Below are positions 1 through 8,174 of a stretch of 64,000 nt of DNA, piece by piece. The notes below the pieces were generated by a model. That model had not been told where the DNA came from. It saw only the letters and a program-made list of their open reading frames with translations, and made no database searches. This DNA comes from Defluviitaleaceae bacterium. Its GTDB lineage: Bacteria > Bacillota > Clostridia > Lachnospirales > WQUN01. The translations under genes and the position numbers were made by a program. The stretch lies in NCBI GenBank assembly GCA_009780185.1, contig WRAN01000002.1, forward strand, positions 62,001 to 126,000. The letters are read 5' to 3'. Position 1 is the first letter of the stretch. Every line of letters begins with the position of its first letter.

Positions 1-741
1 ACCATAACCATTTGGCCACCACAGCTGCGGACAATCAATAACAACAGGGTTTCCAGTAAAGACAGTACCATCCGGGGCTATTACTTCGTACTCGACATTA
101 CATTTACCTATATCACCGTCGATTTCCGGGTCAAATGACAGAACAACCTGATCGTCCTCATGCTCTTGGGCAATAAGTACACTATTAATTTTTGCCCCAG
201 TATCAGCCACAATAGAAATATCCCGCCATATCCCCATGTCTGGTAAACGAGGCCCCCAATCCCACCCAAACATACAATGAGCCTTGCGCAAATGAGGATA
301 CCCTTTCATAGCATCTGTAGAGCCGTCTATGAAAACCTCACCTAGGCGTTTACGGATATATTCTACAGGGCAATCAAATTTTATTGATATAGTGTTTTCT
401 CCTTGATTAAGATCGCAAAGAGAAAATTCCCACGTACGGTGCATATTATCGGTACATCCTATAATATTGCCATTGACAGTAATCTCAGCTAAGGTGTCCA
501 GTCCTTCACAACGTAGTGCTATTCTTTTGGCTCTATACATTTCCATAGGGAGAGTGAAAGCACGGGTATATGTCGCTCCCTTTGTTGTAATTGATAGAAA
601 CTTATCTTCATTATCTCGCCAGAAAGGGTCTTCTATGAGGTTATTTTGCAAAAGGTCATGGTACAGACTACCCGGAACCATTGCGGGTATTTCCTTGCCG
701 TCATATGTTAATGTCCAATTACCAGTTAACGAAAATTTCAT
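1..741 (-). CDS. GH2 beta-mannosidase-like, N-terminal part (cut by window edge)
   Basis: The reverse-strand frame is open from an ATG at 741 to the window edge, giving 247 residues. They show the GH2 sugar-binding jelly-roll and the start of the next domain. The segment MFGWDWGPRLPDMGIWRDI and, near the edge, PQLWWPNGYG are typical of exo-beta-mannosidases (mannosyl-glycoprotein type). A good AAAGGAG site lies 8 bases upstream. The catalytic (TIM-barrel) domain is outside the window. There is no signal peptide, so the enzyme is probably cytoplasmic and hydrolyses short beta-mannosides after import. It is divergent from the DUF1861/LacI pair and shares the operator at 812-827. Another GH2 activity (for example beta-glucuronidase-like) is less likely given these motifs. 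Confidence 0.85.
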   Translation of the reverse strand, partial: MKFSLTGNWTLTYDGKEIPAMVPGSLYHDLLQNNLIEDPFWRDNEDKFLSITTKGATYTRAFTLPMEMYRAKRIALRCEGLDTLAEITVNGNIIGCTDNMHRTWEFSLCDLNQGENTISIKFDCPVEYIRKRLGEVFIDGSTDAMKGYPHLRKAHCMFGWDWGPRLPDMGIWRDISIVADTGAKINSVLIAQEHEDDQVVLSFDPEIDGDIGKCNVEYEVIAPDGTVFTGNPVVIDCPQLWWPNGYG

Positions 742-775
742 ATACTATACTCCTTTGTATTTGGGTTTTGTAGGA

Positions 776-804
776 ATTGTAGAATCTTTTTCCAATGCAG
801 TCAA
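776..804 (-). promoter_or_regulatory. Sigma-A promoter of the GH2 gene
   Basis: On the reverse strand, TTGACT (799-804) and TACAAT (776-781) are separated by exactly 17 bases. This is close to consensus and lies about 35 bases upstream of the GH2 start codon. Confidence 0.6.
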
Positions 805-811
805 ACATGAC

Positions 812-827
812 TTTGTAACTTTACAAA
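812..827. promoter_or_regulatory. Operator palindrome TTTGTAA-CT-TTACAAA
   Basis: A perfect 7+2+7 palindrome lies between the divergent GH2 and DUF1861 genes, with an extra half-site TTACAAA at 852-858. The same palindrome recurs at 18479-18494 and a degenerate form at 17441-17460. It overlaps a possible -35 (TTTACA, 820-825) for the rightward genes, which has TATAAA at 844-849. The likely binder is the LacI-family protein encoded at 1838-2821. Confidence 0.65.
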
Positions 828-884
828 ATGCCTGTTGTTATGATATAAAAGTTACAAATTTAGCCACCAAAGGAGCATACTCTG

Positions 885-1841
885 ATGACCTTTGCCCAGA
901 AAAAGAAAGACTTTGACCAAAAAAACATCGTATCAGAAAGTTACATTGTTAACTTTATAGGAGTAGAGGGCTTTGATGTGTACAATTGCTCTATTCCTTT
1001 TTATTGGAATGGAAAAAGATATATATATGGCCGAGTAGAGCGCCGTGAGGAGTGGGCAAGGTCATGGGTGCGCCTGTTTGAGGAAACTGAGCAGGATCAA
1101 TTTACAGTGGTTAAGGGCAGTATGATTTATCAACTGGAGGATCCTTATATAAGCCAGATAGGCAAAGAGCTAGTACTGGGAGGCACCCATGTACAGTATT
1201 CTAGAGGAGAAATGGCCAACCTATGTGCCTATTTTTATAAGGGTACAGATTTAAATGATATGTACTACTTCACCACAGGGCCAGACAAAATGAAAGATAT
1301 CCGCCTAGTAGAACTTACAAAAGGCATAGGTGTATTCTCCCGCCCACGAGGCGAGGAAATAGAAAAAGAACATGGTTCAGGCTCTATTGTAGGCTATGCG
1401 GTTATAGATAATATTTTAGACTTAGATGCAAATATTATTTCTAAGGCTAGAAAAATAGAAGGCATGTTTGGCCCGGGAGAATGGGGCGGCTGTAACCAGT
1501 GTTACCGTCTTGACTCAGGACTAATTGGTATAATTGGCCATAAAAGTTACAACGACTCTACTCCAGATGGGACGAAGATAGAGGTATATGTAAATGTATC
1601 CTTCGTTTTTGATCCGGTTACCCATAAGCTACTGGATGAAAAAATACTAGCCACCCGCAAAAGTTACCCACCCGGCCCGGCTAAAAAATCGCACCTGCCA
1701 GATTGCGTTTTTACCGCAGGAATAGTTATGCGAGATGATGGCCGTGCCGATCTCTATAGCGGCTTGGGAGACACAATGGTAGGCCGTGCGGTAATAGAAA
1801 ACCCCTTCAAAGGCTTTGGTAATCTGGTTGTACCCCTATGA
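885..1841 (+). CDS. DUF1861 family protein (five-bladed-propeller, mannoside phosphorylase-like)
   Basis: A 318-residue cytoplasmic protein without signal peptide. It belongs to DUF1861 by its pattern of blocks: FYWNGKRYIYGRVERREEWA, LEDPYISQIG, GPDKMKDIRLVEL, and PGEWGGCNQCYRLDSGLIG. The family folds as a five-bladed beta-propeller related to GH130/GH43. From memory, it includes the Leishmania mannogen enzymes that make or phosphorolyse beta-1,2-mannosides; that link was not checked. A second copy with the same blocks lies at 17493-18434. AAAGGAG (869-875) precedes the ATG by 9 bases. The stop overlaps the LacI start as ATGA, so the two are co-translated. Role inferred: intracellular phosphorolysis or transfer of beta-mannosides brought in by the neighbouring transporters. 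Confidence 0.8.
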   Translation: MTFAQKKKDFDQKNIVSESYIVNFIGVEGFDVYNCSIPFYWNGKRYIYGRVERREEWARSWVRLFEETEQDQFTVVKGSMIYQLEDPYISQIGKELVLGGTHVQYSRGEMANLCAYFYKGTDLNDMYYFTTGPDKMKDIRLVELTKGIGVFSRPRGEEIEKEHGSGSIVGYAVIDNILDLDANIISKARKIEGMFGPGEWGGCNQCYRLDSGLIGIIGHKSYNDSTPDGTKIEVYVNVSFVFDPVTHKLLDEKILATRKSYPPGPAKKSHLPDCVFTAGIVMRDDGRADLYSGLGDTMVGRAVIENPFKGFGNLVVPL

Positions 1842-2821
1842 AAAAGAAAACCACGATGCAAGATATTGCAGATAAGCTTGGCATTACCAAGGTATCTGTA
1901 TCCAAAGCCCTAGGTGATAAGCCGGGAGTAAGCGACTCCCTACGCAGAGAGATAATACAAACCGCTGGGGAAATGGGTTATGTGGTAAGCCAGCCCACCG
2001 AGGATAAAAAATCCTTTGCTTTTGTGGTGCCAAAGCGGTTTTTCCTGGAAACGGATAAGTTTTACAGTGCCATATTCTATTATCTTAGTAATCTATGCAT
2101 GGAAAAGGGATTTTCCTTTGCCCCGGTAGTGCTAAGCTTAAAAAGTGAAGACACCGCAGAGGATTATAGTTTTTACGAAGGCTTTGACGGTATTTATATA
2201 GCCGGAGAGTTATCGGATAATTACATTAATATGTTGCAGCGCACCGCTAAACCTCTAGTGGCTATTGACTTTTATAAAACATACTTTGACGCTTCATATG
2301 TACTGATAGATAATTTCTATATAGGCTACCATGCCACATGCCACCTAATTGAGCAGGGACATCGCAAAATAGGCTTCGTGGGCAATATCAGTCAAACCAG
2401 CAGTATCAATGACCGCTACTACGGTTACCTAAAAGCCTTGGAAACAAACGGCTTACCTTTTAAAAATGAATGGGTCTTTCCCAATAATAACCCACAAACA
2501 GGGCTTTATAATATGGACGTGTCCTTCCCTTCCCCATTGCCTACTGCATTTGTATGCCACTGTGATATGGCAGCTTACTTCTTGTCCAATAGCCTTAAAA
2601 ATATAGGCAAGTCCGTGCCCCAGGATATATCTCTAATAAGCTTTGACAATACAGAGCTAAGCGAAGCCTTTGGCCTCACCAGTATGGATATCAATAAAAA
2701 AGAAATAGCGGAAACGGCGTTCTACGTTATGGATAAAATCATCCATAAAGAGAAACACCGTAACCGCTATTATGTGTCTACCCGGCTTATTAATCGTGAA
2801 TCTGTCAGGGCTTTAATGTAA
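1838..2821 (+). CDS. LacI-family transcriptional regulator
   Basis: 327 residues. The N-terminal helix-turn-helix reads TMQDIADKLGITKVSVSKAL, followed by the hinge and a periplasmic-binding-like sensor domain (PxxFVCHCDMAAYFL, ISLISFDNTELS). It begins inside the stop codon of the DUF1861 gene (ATGA overlap) and ends 17 bases inside the convergent gene at 2805-4190. It is the only sugar-type repressor near the locus. It is therefore the best candidate to bind the TTTGTAA-N2-TTACAAA palindromes at 812, 17441 and 18479, and probably also controls itself. Its inducer is unknown; a mannoside is inferred from the GH2 and DUF1861 neighbours. Confidence 0.92.
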   Translation: MKKKTTMQDIADKLGITKVSVSKALGDKPGVSDSLRREIIQTAGEMGYVVSQPTEDKKSFAFVVPKRFFLETDKFYSAIFYYLSNLCMEKGFSFAPVVLSLKSEDTAEDYSFYEGFDGIYIAGELSDNYINMLQRTAKPLVAIDFYKTYFDASYVLIDNFYIGYHATCHLIEQGHRKIGFVGNISQTSSINDRYYGYLKALETNGLPFKNEWVFPNNNPQTGLYNMDVSFPSPLPTAFVCHCDMAAYFLSNSLKNIGKSVPQDISLISFDNTELSEAFGLTSMDINKKEIAETAFYVMDKIIHKEKHRNRYYVSTRLINRESVRALM

Positions 2822-4190
2822 TCACAACTACAGATTCTGGGGGTATGATTAGGTTAATTTGCCCATCCTCAATCTCCCCATGTACCTGACCCGATAATAC
2901 ATTTCCTTTTAACACCCCGCCTGGATATAAATCCGGGCGTTTTTTTTGCCAAACTTTATGAGGAGCAAACTTTACGGTTTTCTCCTTTTTGCTTTGGTTA
3001 TATAGCATGAATGTAGGCTCAGGGTTTCCTGTAGCAAGCCAATCCGTAAGTGATAAATCCCACGCAGGCATATCACCGCACCCTGTTGGACGCATAATGG
3101 TGGCGATCCATGCCAGATAACCTCCTCCGTACACAGATCTATGCCCCATAAAGTCCCCACATGCCGCGGGAGAGTGGCCGTCACGGGATTTTTCCAGCTT
3201 TTCATAGGGGACGGCATCGGATAAGTCCGGTCTGGTTTGGTAAATTCCGTTACCGTAAAATAATTCAAAATTGGTTACGGCGTTTAGGGCGTGGATTGCA
3301 ACTCTTTTTCCTATACTCGGCTCATATTTTACAGCGGGTAATATAAAAGGCAGAGGCATTAGGGTTTCCATGCTGTATGCAGAGCTTTCCGCATACTCCC
3401 TGTCATCTCCTCGCCAGCCCATCATCAAGCCGTCTACAGGCTTGCCGTTCCACTGGCCTGCTTGCAGTGGGCCTTCTTTTGTGTCGAATATATAGTCTAA
3501 GGTCTTTTCAAGATTTACCTCGTATCCATTTTTGTGAAGCCATGCGGCGGCCAGCACTGCTGTAGCGCCGTTGGGGATTTCATACCATGGGTTAGATTCA
3601 AACGAGGTGTATTTTTCTAAGGCAGAGGCGGCTTCTTGTATAAAATCATCCCTGCCACCATGTATCCCAGCAAAGAGCATGTTATAGGCATAGCCTCCTA
3701 TGGAATCCGGCTGGCGATAAATATCTTTATTTGTCCATGGGGTGCCCCTTACAAAGTCATATCCCTGGTCATTGAAGTCGTGGTTTATGGAGATGGCCAT
3801 TTTGCTCAGGGATTCTGTCGCCGTTATCATTTTTTGCTTAACGTTTTCGCAATCCGGAAAGACACTACGGTATACTGCCCCTGCCAGTGTATTTACATAC
3901 AGCAAGTACCAGTACTCCGTTTTGGTACTGCCTGGAGTATTGGTATATAAGCCATGTACTGGGTGGAAATATTTCTCAAAGGTTCTTGCTTTGCCTCCCC
4001 ATGATTGAGTTCCCATTAGGGCATCACCTACCGCAAGTATGCCCCAGGTTACCATTTCATTGCCATTTCCTTCACAGTAGGCAGTGAAATAGGTATTGCC
4101 TTCCTCGTCTTGGTAGCATATCCCGTTGGCTGGATCGTATATATAATCCGCAAAGCCTTTTGCCAACGCATCATAAGATAAAAAATCCAT
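2805..4190 (-). CDS. Unrecognised alpha/alpha-barrel-like protein, last gene of sugar operon
   Basis: 461 residues, no signal peptide, start ATG overlapping the previous stop (TAATG). I do not recognise the family. The sequence is rich in aromatic residues with repeated helix pairs (WGILAVGDALMGTQSWGG, ATAVLAAAWLHKNGYEV, GDFMGHRSVYGGGYLAWIA). It ends in a short beta-rich domain (residues ~400-461), as in (alpha/alpha)6- or (alpha/alpha)7-barrel glycosidases and lyases. Its position as final gene of a sugar-uptake operon suggests a cytoplasmic glycoside-processing enzyme. The 3' end overlaps the convergent LacI gene by 17 bases. A non-enzymatic role cannot be excluded. Confidence 0.6.
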   Translation of the reverse strand: MDFLSYDALAKGFADYIYDPANGICYQDEEGNTYFTAYCEGNGNEMVTWGILAVGDALMGTQSWGGKARTFEKYFHPVHGLYTNTPGSTKTEYWYLLYVNTLAGAVYRSVFPDCENVKQKMITATESLSKMAISINHDFNDQGYDFVRGTPWTNKDIYRQPDSIGGYAYNMLFAGIHGGRDDFIQEAASALEKYTSFESNPWYEIPNGATAVLAAAWLHKNGYEVNLEKTLDYIFDTKEGPLQAGQWNGKPVDGLMMGWRGDDREYAESSAYSMETLMPLPFILPAVKYEPSIGKRVAIHALNAVTNFELFYGNGIYQTRPDLSDAVPYEKLEKSRDGHSPAACGDFMGHRSVYGGGYLAWIATIMRPTGCGDMPAWDLSLTDWLATGNPEPTFMLYNQSKKEKTVKFAPHKVWQKKRPDLYPGGVLKGNVLSGQVHGEIEDGQINLIIPPESVVVITLKP

Positions 4191-5092
4191 TATTCCACAA
4201 CTCCTGTCCGTTCTATACTTTCTGTAAAAAATTTCTGGGCAAATAAATATACAATCAAAATCGGAGAGATAAATAGCAATCCTGAGGCCATTATAGCAGG
4301 CATAAGAGTTTGAATCTGCTCCTGCGGCAGTACATTAACCTGAGTGATTTGGGTAGCCAGCGTGGCAATACGGGTGTAAAAAATCCCAGTGAGAAAGGTC
4401 TCATTCCAATGCCATACCAACGAGAATAGAAACACCACCACCATGGCAGGCTTAGCCAGGGGGAAGATTATTTTTATGAATACACTATAAGGGCTGGCTC
4501 CATCTATAAGAGCCGCTTCTTCCAGCTCCTTGGGAATCTTCCGGAAGAACTGCATATAAATTATTACAAAAAGACCGCCGTTAAGGCCATGGCCAAAAAG
4601 GGCCGGGGCTATAAAGGCCATAGGATTATTCAAAAAGCCCATTTGGTTGTTAAGCCACGCAAGAGGGATAAATATCGTCTGAGGAGGCACTACATAGGTA
4701 AGAGCCAGCAAAACAAGAAGCGTCCGCTTAAAAGGAAACTCGCATCGCCCAAAGGCATATCCCGCTACAGCACAGGCAAAAAGCTGTACTAAGGCAGAAG
4801 GTATTGCCGTAAGCACGGATACAAAAAGTGTAGAGGTAGTAAGATTATCCCAAAGCCCCCGCCCCGGAAGCATCATGGGTAAAATCCGCATCTGCCCAAG
4901 GGCATACTCTATATTCATCATCGTCGGGTTGCTGGGTATCCACCTGGTGCTTGGGTCAACAATGTCTGCTAGGCTTTTAAAGGATAGACTAACCATAAAA
5001 AGTACAGGCTGTAAATACAGCACCGCAAATATCACCAACAAAAACAGTATAACTCCAAGCTTTACAGCCCCTGTAATTTTATATTTAAGCAT
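4190..5092 (-). CDS. Carbohydrate ABC transporter permease, MalG type (second pair)
   Basis: 300 residues with six membrane segments (the first near residues 10-32). The cytoplasmic EAA loop reads EELEEAALIDGASPYSVF, the site that contacts the ATPase in CUT1 importers. It follows the partner permease (5101-5952) by 8 bases and is translationally coupled to the downstream gene (TAATG at 4190). It forms the second inner-membrane pair of this operon. Only one ATPase gene is present, so both pairs probably share it. Confidence 0.92.
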   Translation of the reverse strand: MLKYKITGAVKLGVILFLLVIFAVLYLQPVLFMVSLSFKSLADIVDPSTRWIPSNPTMMNIEYALGQMRILPMMLPGRGLWDNLTTSTLFVSVLTAIPSALVQLFACAVAGYAFGRCEFPFKRTLLVLLALTYVVPPQTIFIPLAWLNNQMGFLNNPMAFIAPALFGHGLNGGLFVIIYMQFFRKIPKELEEAALIDGASPYSVFIKIIFPLAKPAMVVVFLFSLVWHWNETFLTGIFYTRIATLATQITQVNVLPQEQIQTLMPAIMASGLLFISPILIVYLFAQKFFTESIERTGVVE

Positions 5093-5100
5093 ACAACCCC

Positions 5101-5952
5101 CTATTTCTTAAGCCCAAGTGGCTTACGGAAGATAAGCGTAACAAGACCTAAAATTATAAGGATCAAAAGAAAATACAACCATGCAATAGCTGTGGCATAT
5201 CCATATCCAGTAGCAGGCTCCCTAAAATGATGCAAAATTACCTCAAGGATTGGGTTAAAAGGCGTGGTAAACTGGTCAACCACGGTATACACCACAGAGA
5301 TAAAGATAAAAGGAGTAATCCCTGGCAATGTAATAAGCCATAAACTCGCCCAGTCGTTGGCTCCGTCTATTTTTGCGGCTTCGTACACACTTGGGTTAAT
5401 ACTTTGCATACCGGCTATAAGTATAAGCATCTGTACCCCAGAATACCAAAGCACCATAAGGAAGCTGTTAAGGACATTGGTAACCGCTAAAGCCCATGTA
5501 TCAGGCAGTGTCATAACCAGATTGGTAACAGTCGCGCTTTGCAAGAAGCTAAGCGTCCCCTGCTCTTGGTTGGTAAGCTCGTTAATCAAATTCCCGCTGG
5601 TAAGCACTACAGGAAGGAAAAAAATCGCCCGTGCCACCCCGCGTCCGGGAAACTTCTGGTTAAGCATAAGAGCCATTATAAGGGCAAACACCACAATTAC
5701 AGGTACAATAATCAAAGACTGGGCAATAAACAACAAAGACACATTGGGAATCTCAGCATCCATAAACAAAGCACGGTGATACTGCTGTAAGCCCACAAAC
5801 TCAAAAAGCAGTCGGTCTGTTTGAATAGTCACGTGATTAAGGCTCATAAAAAAACTAAATATTAAAGGGAAAGCCCAAAACAGCAAAAACCCAATCAGCC
5901 ATATAGCAATAAAGGAAAACCCTGTAAGCTTGTTTCTGGTTTCAATTTTCAT
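5101..5952 (-). CDS. Carbohydrate ABC transporter permease, MalF type (second pair)
   Basis: 283 residues, six predicted membrane helices (first ~12-35). The EAA loop contains SVYEAAKIDGANDWASLW. The start ATG overlaps the stop of the DUF5696 gene by one base (TAATG), so translation is coupled. It pairs with the permease at 4190-5092. It differs clearly from the other MalF-type protein at 11090-12046, so the operon encodes two non-identical membrane channels. Confidence 0.92.
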   Translation of the reverse strand: MKIETRNKLTGFSFIAIWLIGFLLFWAFPLIFSFFMSLNHVTIQTDRLLFEFVGLQQYHRALFMDAEIPNVSLLFIAQSLIIVPVIVVFALIMALMLNQKFPGRGVARAIFFLPVVLTSGNLINELTNQEQGTLSFLQSATVTNLVMTLPDTWALAVTNVLNSFLMVLWYSGVQMLILIAGMQSINPSVYEAAKIDGANDWASLWLITLPGITPFIFISVVYTVVDQFTTPFNPILEVILHHFREPATGYGYATAIAWLYFLLILIILGLVTLIFRKPLGLKK

Positions 5953-8174
5953 TACAAACCCTCCCTTATTACAAAATCTAAGCCCGATACTAAAACGCCA
6001 TTGTGTACGGCGTCTTCTATTCCCATATTTACATAAATAGTGACATCCTCAAAAGAAACTTCAATTATATCTCCAATTTCCATATATGAAGTTATTACTT
6101 TACCTGAAATCATATAAAAGGCTTCATGGAATCGGTTATACACCCCTATAAACTCATCCCGTCGCCTATAGAACTCTGTGCTGTATATATGGGTGTTCAT
6201 AAGCCCCCATAAATCCTCGCTGGGAGTATAAGTCAGCTCGAAATTAGGCAGCGCCCCCCAGGCTAAGGCTCGAAGCATATCCCGCCTGGGCTCGCTCATC
6301 CAGTTATAAGTTGGGGCGTAGTACCGCACATAACCGTGAAGGGCTATAGGATAAAACGGAACCGTCTCATCCAGCATAGTCATAAACGTACCTTGAATGG
6401 GCATAGAGGAAAATACCGCACCTGGCCCAATAAGAAATGACTGAGGCAACGAAAAATAAAGAATTCCTGAAAGGCTTTGCATATGAGCGGCCATTTCCTG
6501 GATGGATGTTAACATCTGAGTACGGCTCATAGGGGCATTTGCATTAAAATCTGTAAGAAGAAATTGACCAAAACCTATAGGCAAAACCCCATGAGCGCCG
6601 TATCCATCAAGGCGCTCCCAGTCACTATCAAACATTTGCCGGGAGGCACTGGCAGTAAGATGCCAGCCTCCAAATAAGGAAAAACCTTGTGCGTTGTACA
6701 CCGTGTCCCTGCGCAAACGGATTCCGCGGCCTGCTTGGGCTATCGTAGAAAAGTTATCCATCAGGATTACGCTATAACCCAAATCATCCGCATGGGATAT
6801 CAAGCGCCTAAGATCACTATCTCCCCCAAGTTGACGTGCTGCCGGGTACTTATTAGGGCTCTCGACACTATTGCCCCGCCTTTGCCAGCCCGTCATTATT
6901 GCATTAACATTGCCAACTCCTTGCTCATGGAAGAAGCTTAGCATCTCTCTAGCTTGGTCAAATGTGGTAATAGGTACAAAAAGATTGCCTAAAGTCCCCA
7001 TGGTCATATCTCCGCCGATGATATACAAGGTCAAAGGCATTTCCTCACTAGGGCGGCGCTCTAAGTTATATTTTTCTACAAGATGCCTTCTGTATGCTTG
7101 TGCCATACCCACCCAACCGGCATCTTCTCCGGTCAAAAAATAAAAATCCACACTGCGAAGCTCACTGAAAATAGTATCGGTAAACCGGAAAAACCCCTCC
7201 CTGGTTTGAGCATTGGTTATAACCCTAAAAGAACTGCGATAGCTAAACCGCGCATGGGCGCTGTTAAACCCGGTTTGCACATATGCTGGGTTGCCGATTA
7301 TATCCGCCAGGCTTTCCCCACGGCTAATCACCGCCATCATAGAGTGATCGTTTCTGTGGATACCATAAACAGGAAAATGAACTCTAGGGCCAAAAAACTG
7401 CCGTAAGTCCGCGGTATTAATATCTGTTATATATGCAAGGTCACGCCCAAATACAGGCTCAATAAAAGAATGATTAAATTGGCGGCTAAGATGAAAATGA
7501 ATCAGCGCCCCGGGGCCGTCAGGCATAAACAAATAACCTGTATCATCGGTATCACTTCGTGTAGCCCCAAGAAACGGAAAAATAATAAATTCCGTTAAAA
7601 AAGGTGCAGTATCCCCATCTGTTACTAGATTCGGGGGTACATCTACTAAAAACCCAGTTTCTGTAAGCCTAATATCATAACCTATCTCAATCCCTGTTGC
7701 CCGAAAGATAAAATGCACCCTTACCCCGCCGCAGGGCAGCTCAAAAATCTGCATCTGAGTATCCTGATTATGAACATTGCCAAGACGGGGAATCATGGAT
7801 TGCAAATTATCCGCAAAGGTAAACATAACCGGGGATTGCAGGTTATTCATCCATAACTCGTTACTTCGCTCCAGGTACATTTCCCTTTCGGAAGGAGCAC
7901 TGCGCCAGGTATATGCAGCTTCTTTGTGGTACAGCTCTATATTTCCACAGTCAAAATTAAGCCATAAAGTAAAATTCTTGTTATCGGCTATCTGGGTCAA
8001 TCCCTGACCTGTCATAAGTGTAAGGCTGTCATTGTGTATTATCTCGTATTCCGACGCCAGTAAAACCGGCAACCCTCGACGCATATTAAAGGTACGTAAA
8101 CCAAAAATAGCGGCGCCTACCAACAAAACCCCAAGGAGTGTAAGGGCGGTTTTTCTCAACTTATACAAGGCCAA
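5952..8174 (-). CDS. DUF5696 membrane-anchored extracytoplasmic protein, glycosidase-like
   Basis: 740 residues. An N-terminal membrane anchor (residues ~8-28) has no lipobox, so the large remainder should face outside the membrane. Residues ~45-350 look like a beta-sandwich. Residues ~360-650 look like a TIM barrel (GWVGMAQAYRRHLVEKYN, GVGNVNAIMTGWQRRG, DDLGYSVILMDNFS). A short beta domain closes the protein. This matches DUF5696, a family found with sugar transporters and of unproven activity; the layout resembles GH31/GH36/GH101-type enzymes. It overlaps the upstream NHL-Yip1 gene by 14 bases and the next gene by one base. Role inferred: trimming or handling of a glycan at the membrane surface before import. 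Confidence 0.78.
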   Translation of the reverse strand: MALYKLRKTALTLLGVLLVGAAIFGLRTFNMRRGLPVLLASEYEIIHNDSLTLMTGQGLTQIADNKNFTLWLNFDCGNIELYHKEAAYTWRSAPSEREMYLERSNELWMNNLQSPVMFTFADNLQSMIPRLGNVHNQDTQMQIFELPCGGVRVHFIFRATGIEIGYDIRLTETGFLVDVPPNLVTDGDTAPFLTEFIIFPFLGATRSDTDDTGYLFMPDGPGALIHFHLSRQFNHSFIEPVFGRDLAYITDINTADLRQFFGPRVHFPVYGIHRNDHSMMAVISRGESLADIIGNPAYVQTGFNSAHARFSYRSSFRVITNAQTREGFFRFTDTIFSELRSVDFYFLTGEDAGWVGMAQAYRRHLVEKYNLERRPSEEMPLTLYIIGGDMTMGTLGNLFVPITTFDQAREMLSFFHEQGVGNVNAIMTGWQRRGNSVESPNKYPAARQLGGDSDLRRLISHADDLGYSVILMDNFSTIAQAGRGIRLRRDTVYNAQGFSLFGGWHLTASASRQMFDSDWERLDGYGAHGVLPIGFGQFLLTDFNANAPMSRTQMLTSIQEMAAHMQSLSGILYFSLPQSFLIGPGAVFSSMPIQGTFMTMLDETVPFYPIALHGYVRYYAPTYNWMSEPRRDMLRALAWGALPNFELTYTPSEDLWGLMNTHIYSTEFYRRRDEFIGVYNRFHEAFYMISGKVITSYMEIGDIIEVSFEDVTIYVNMGIEDAVHNGVLVSGLDFVIREGL

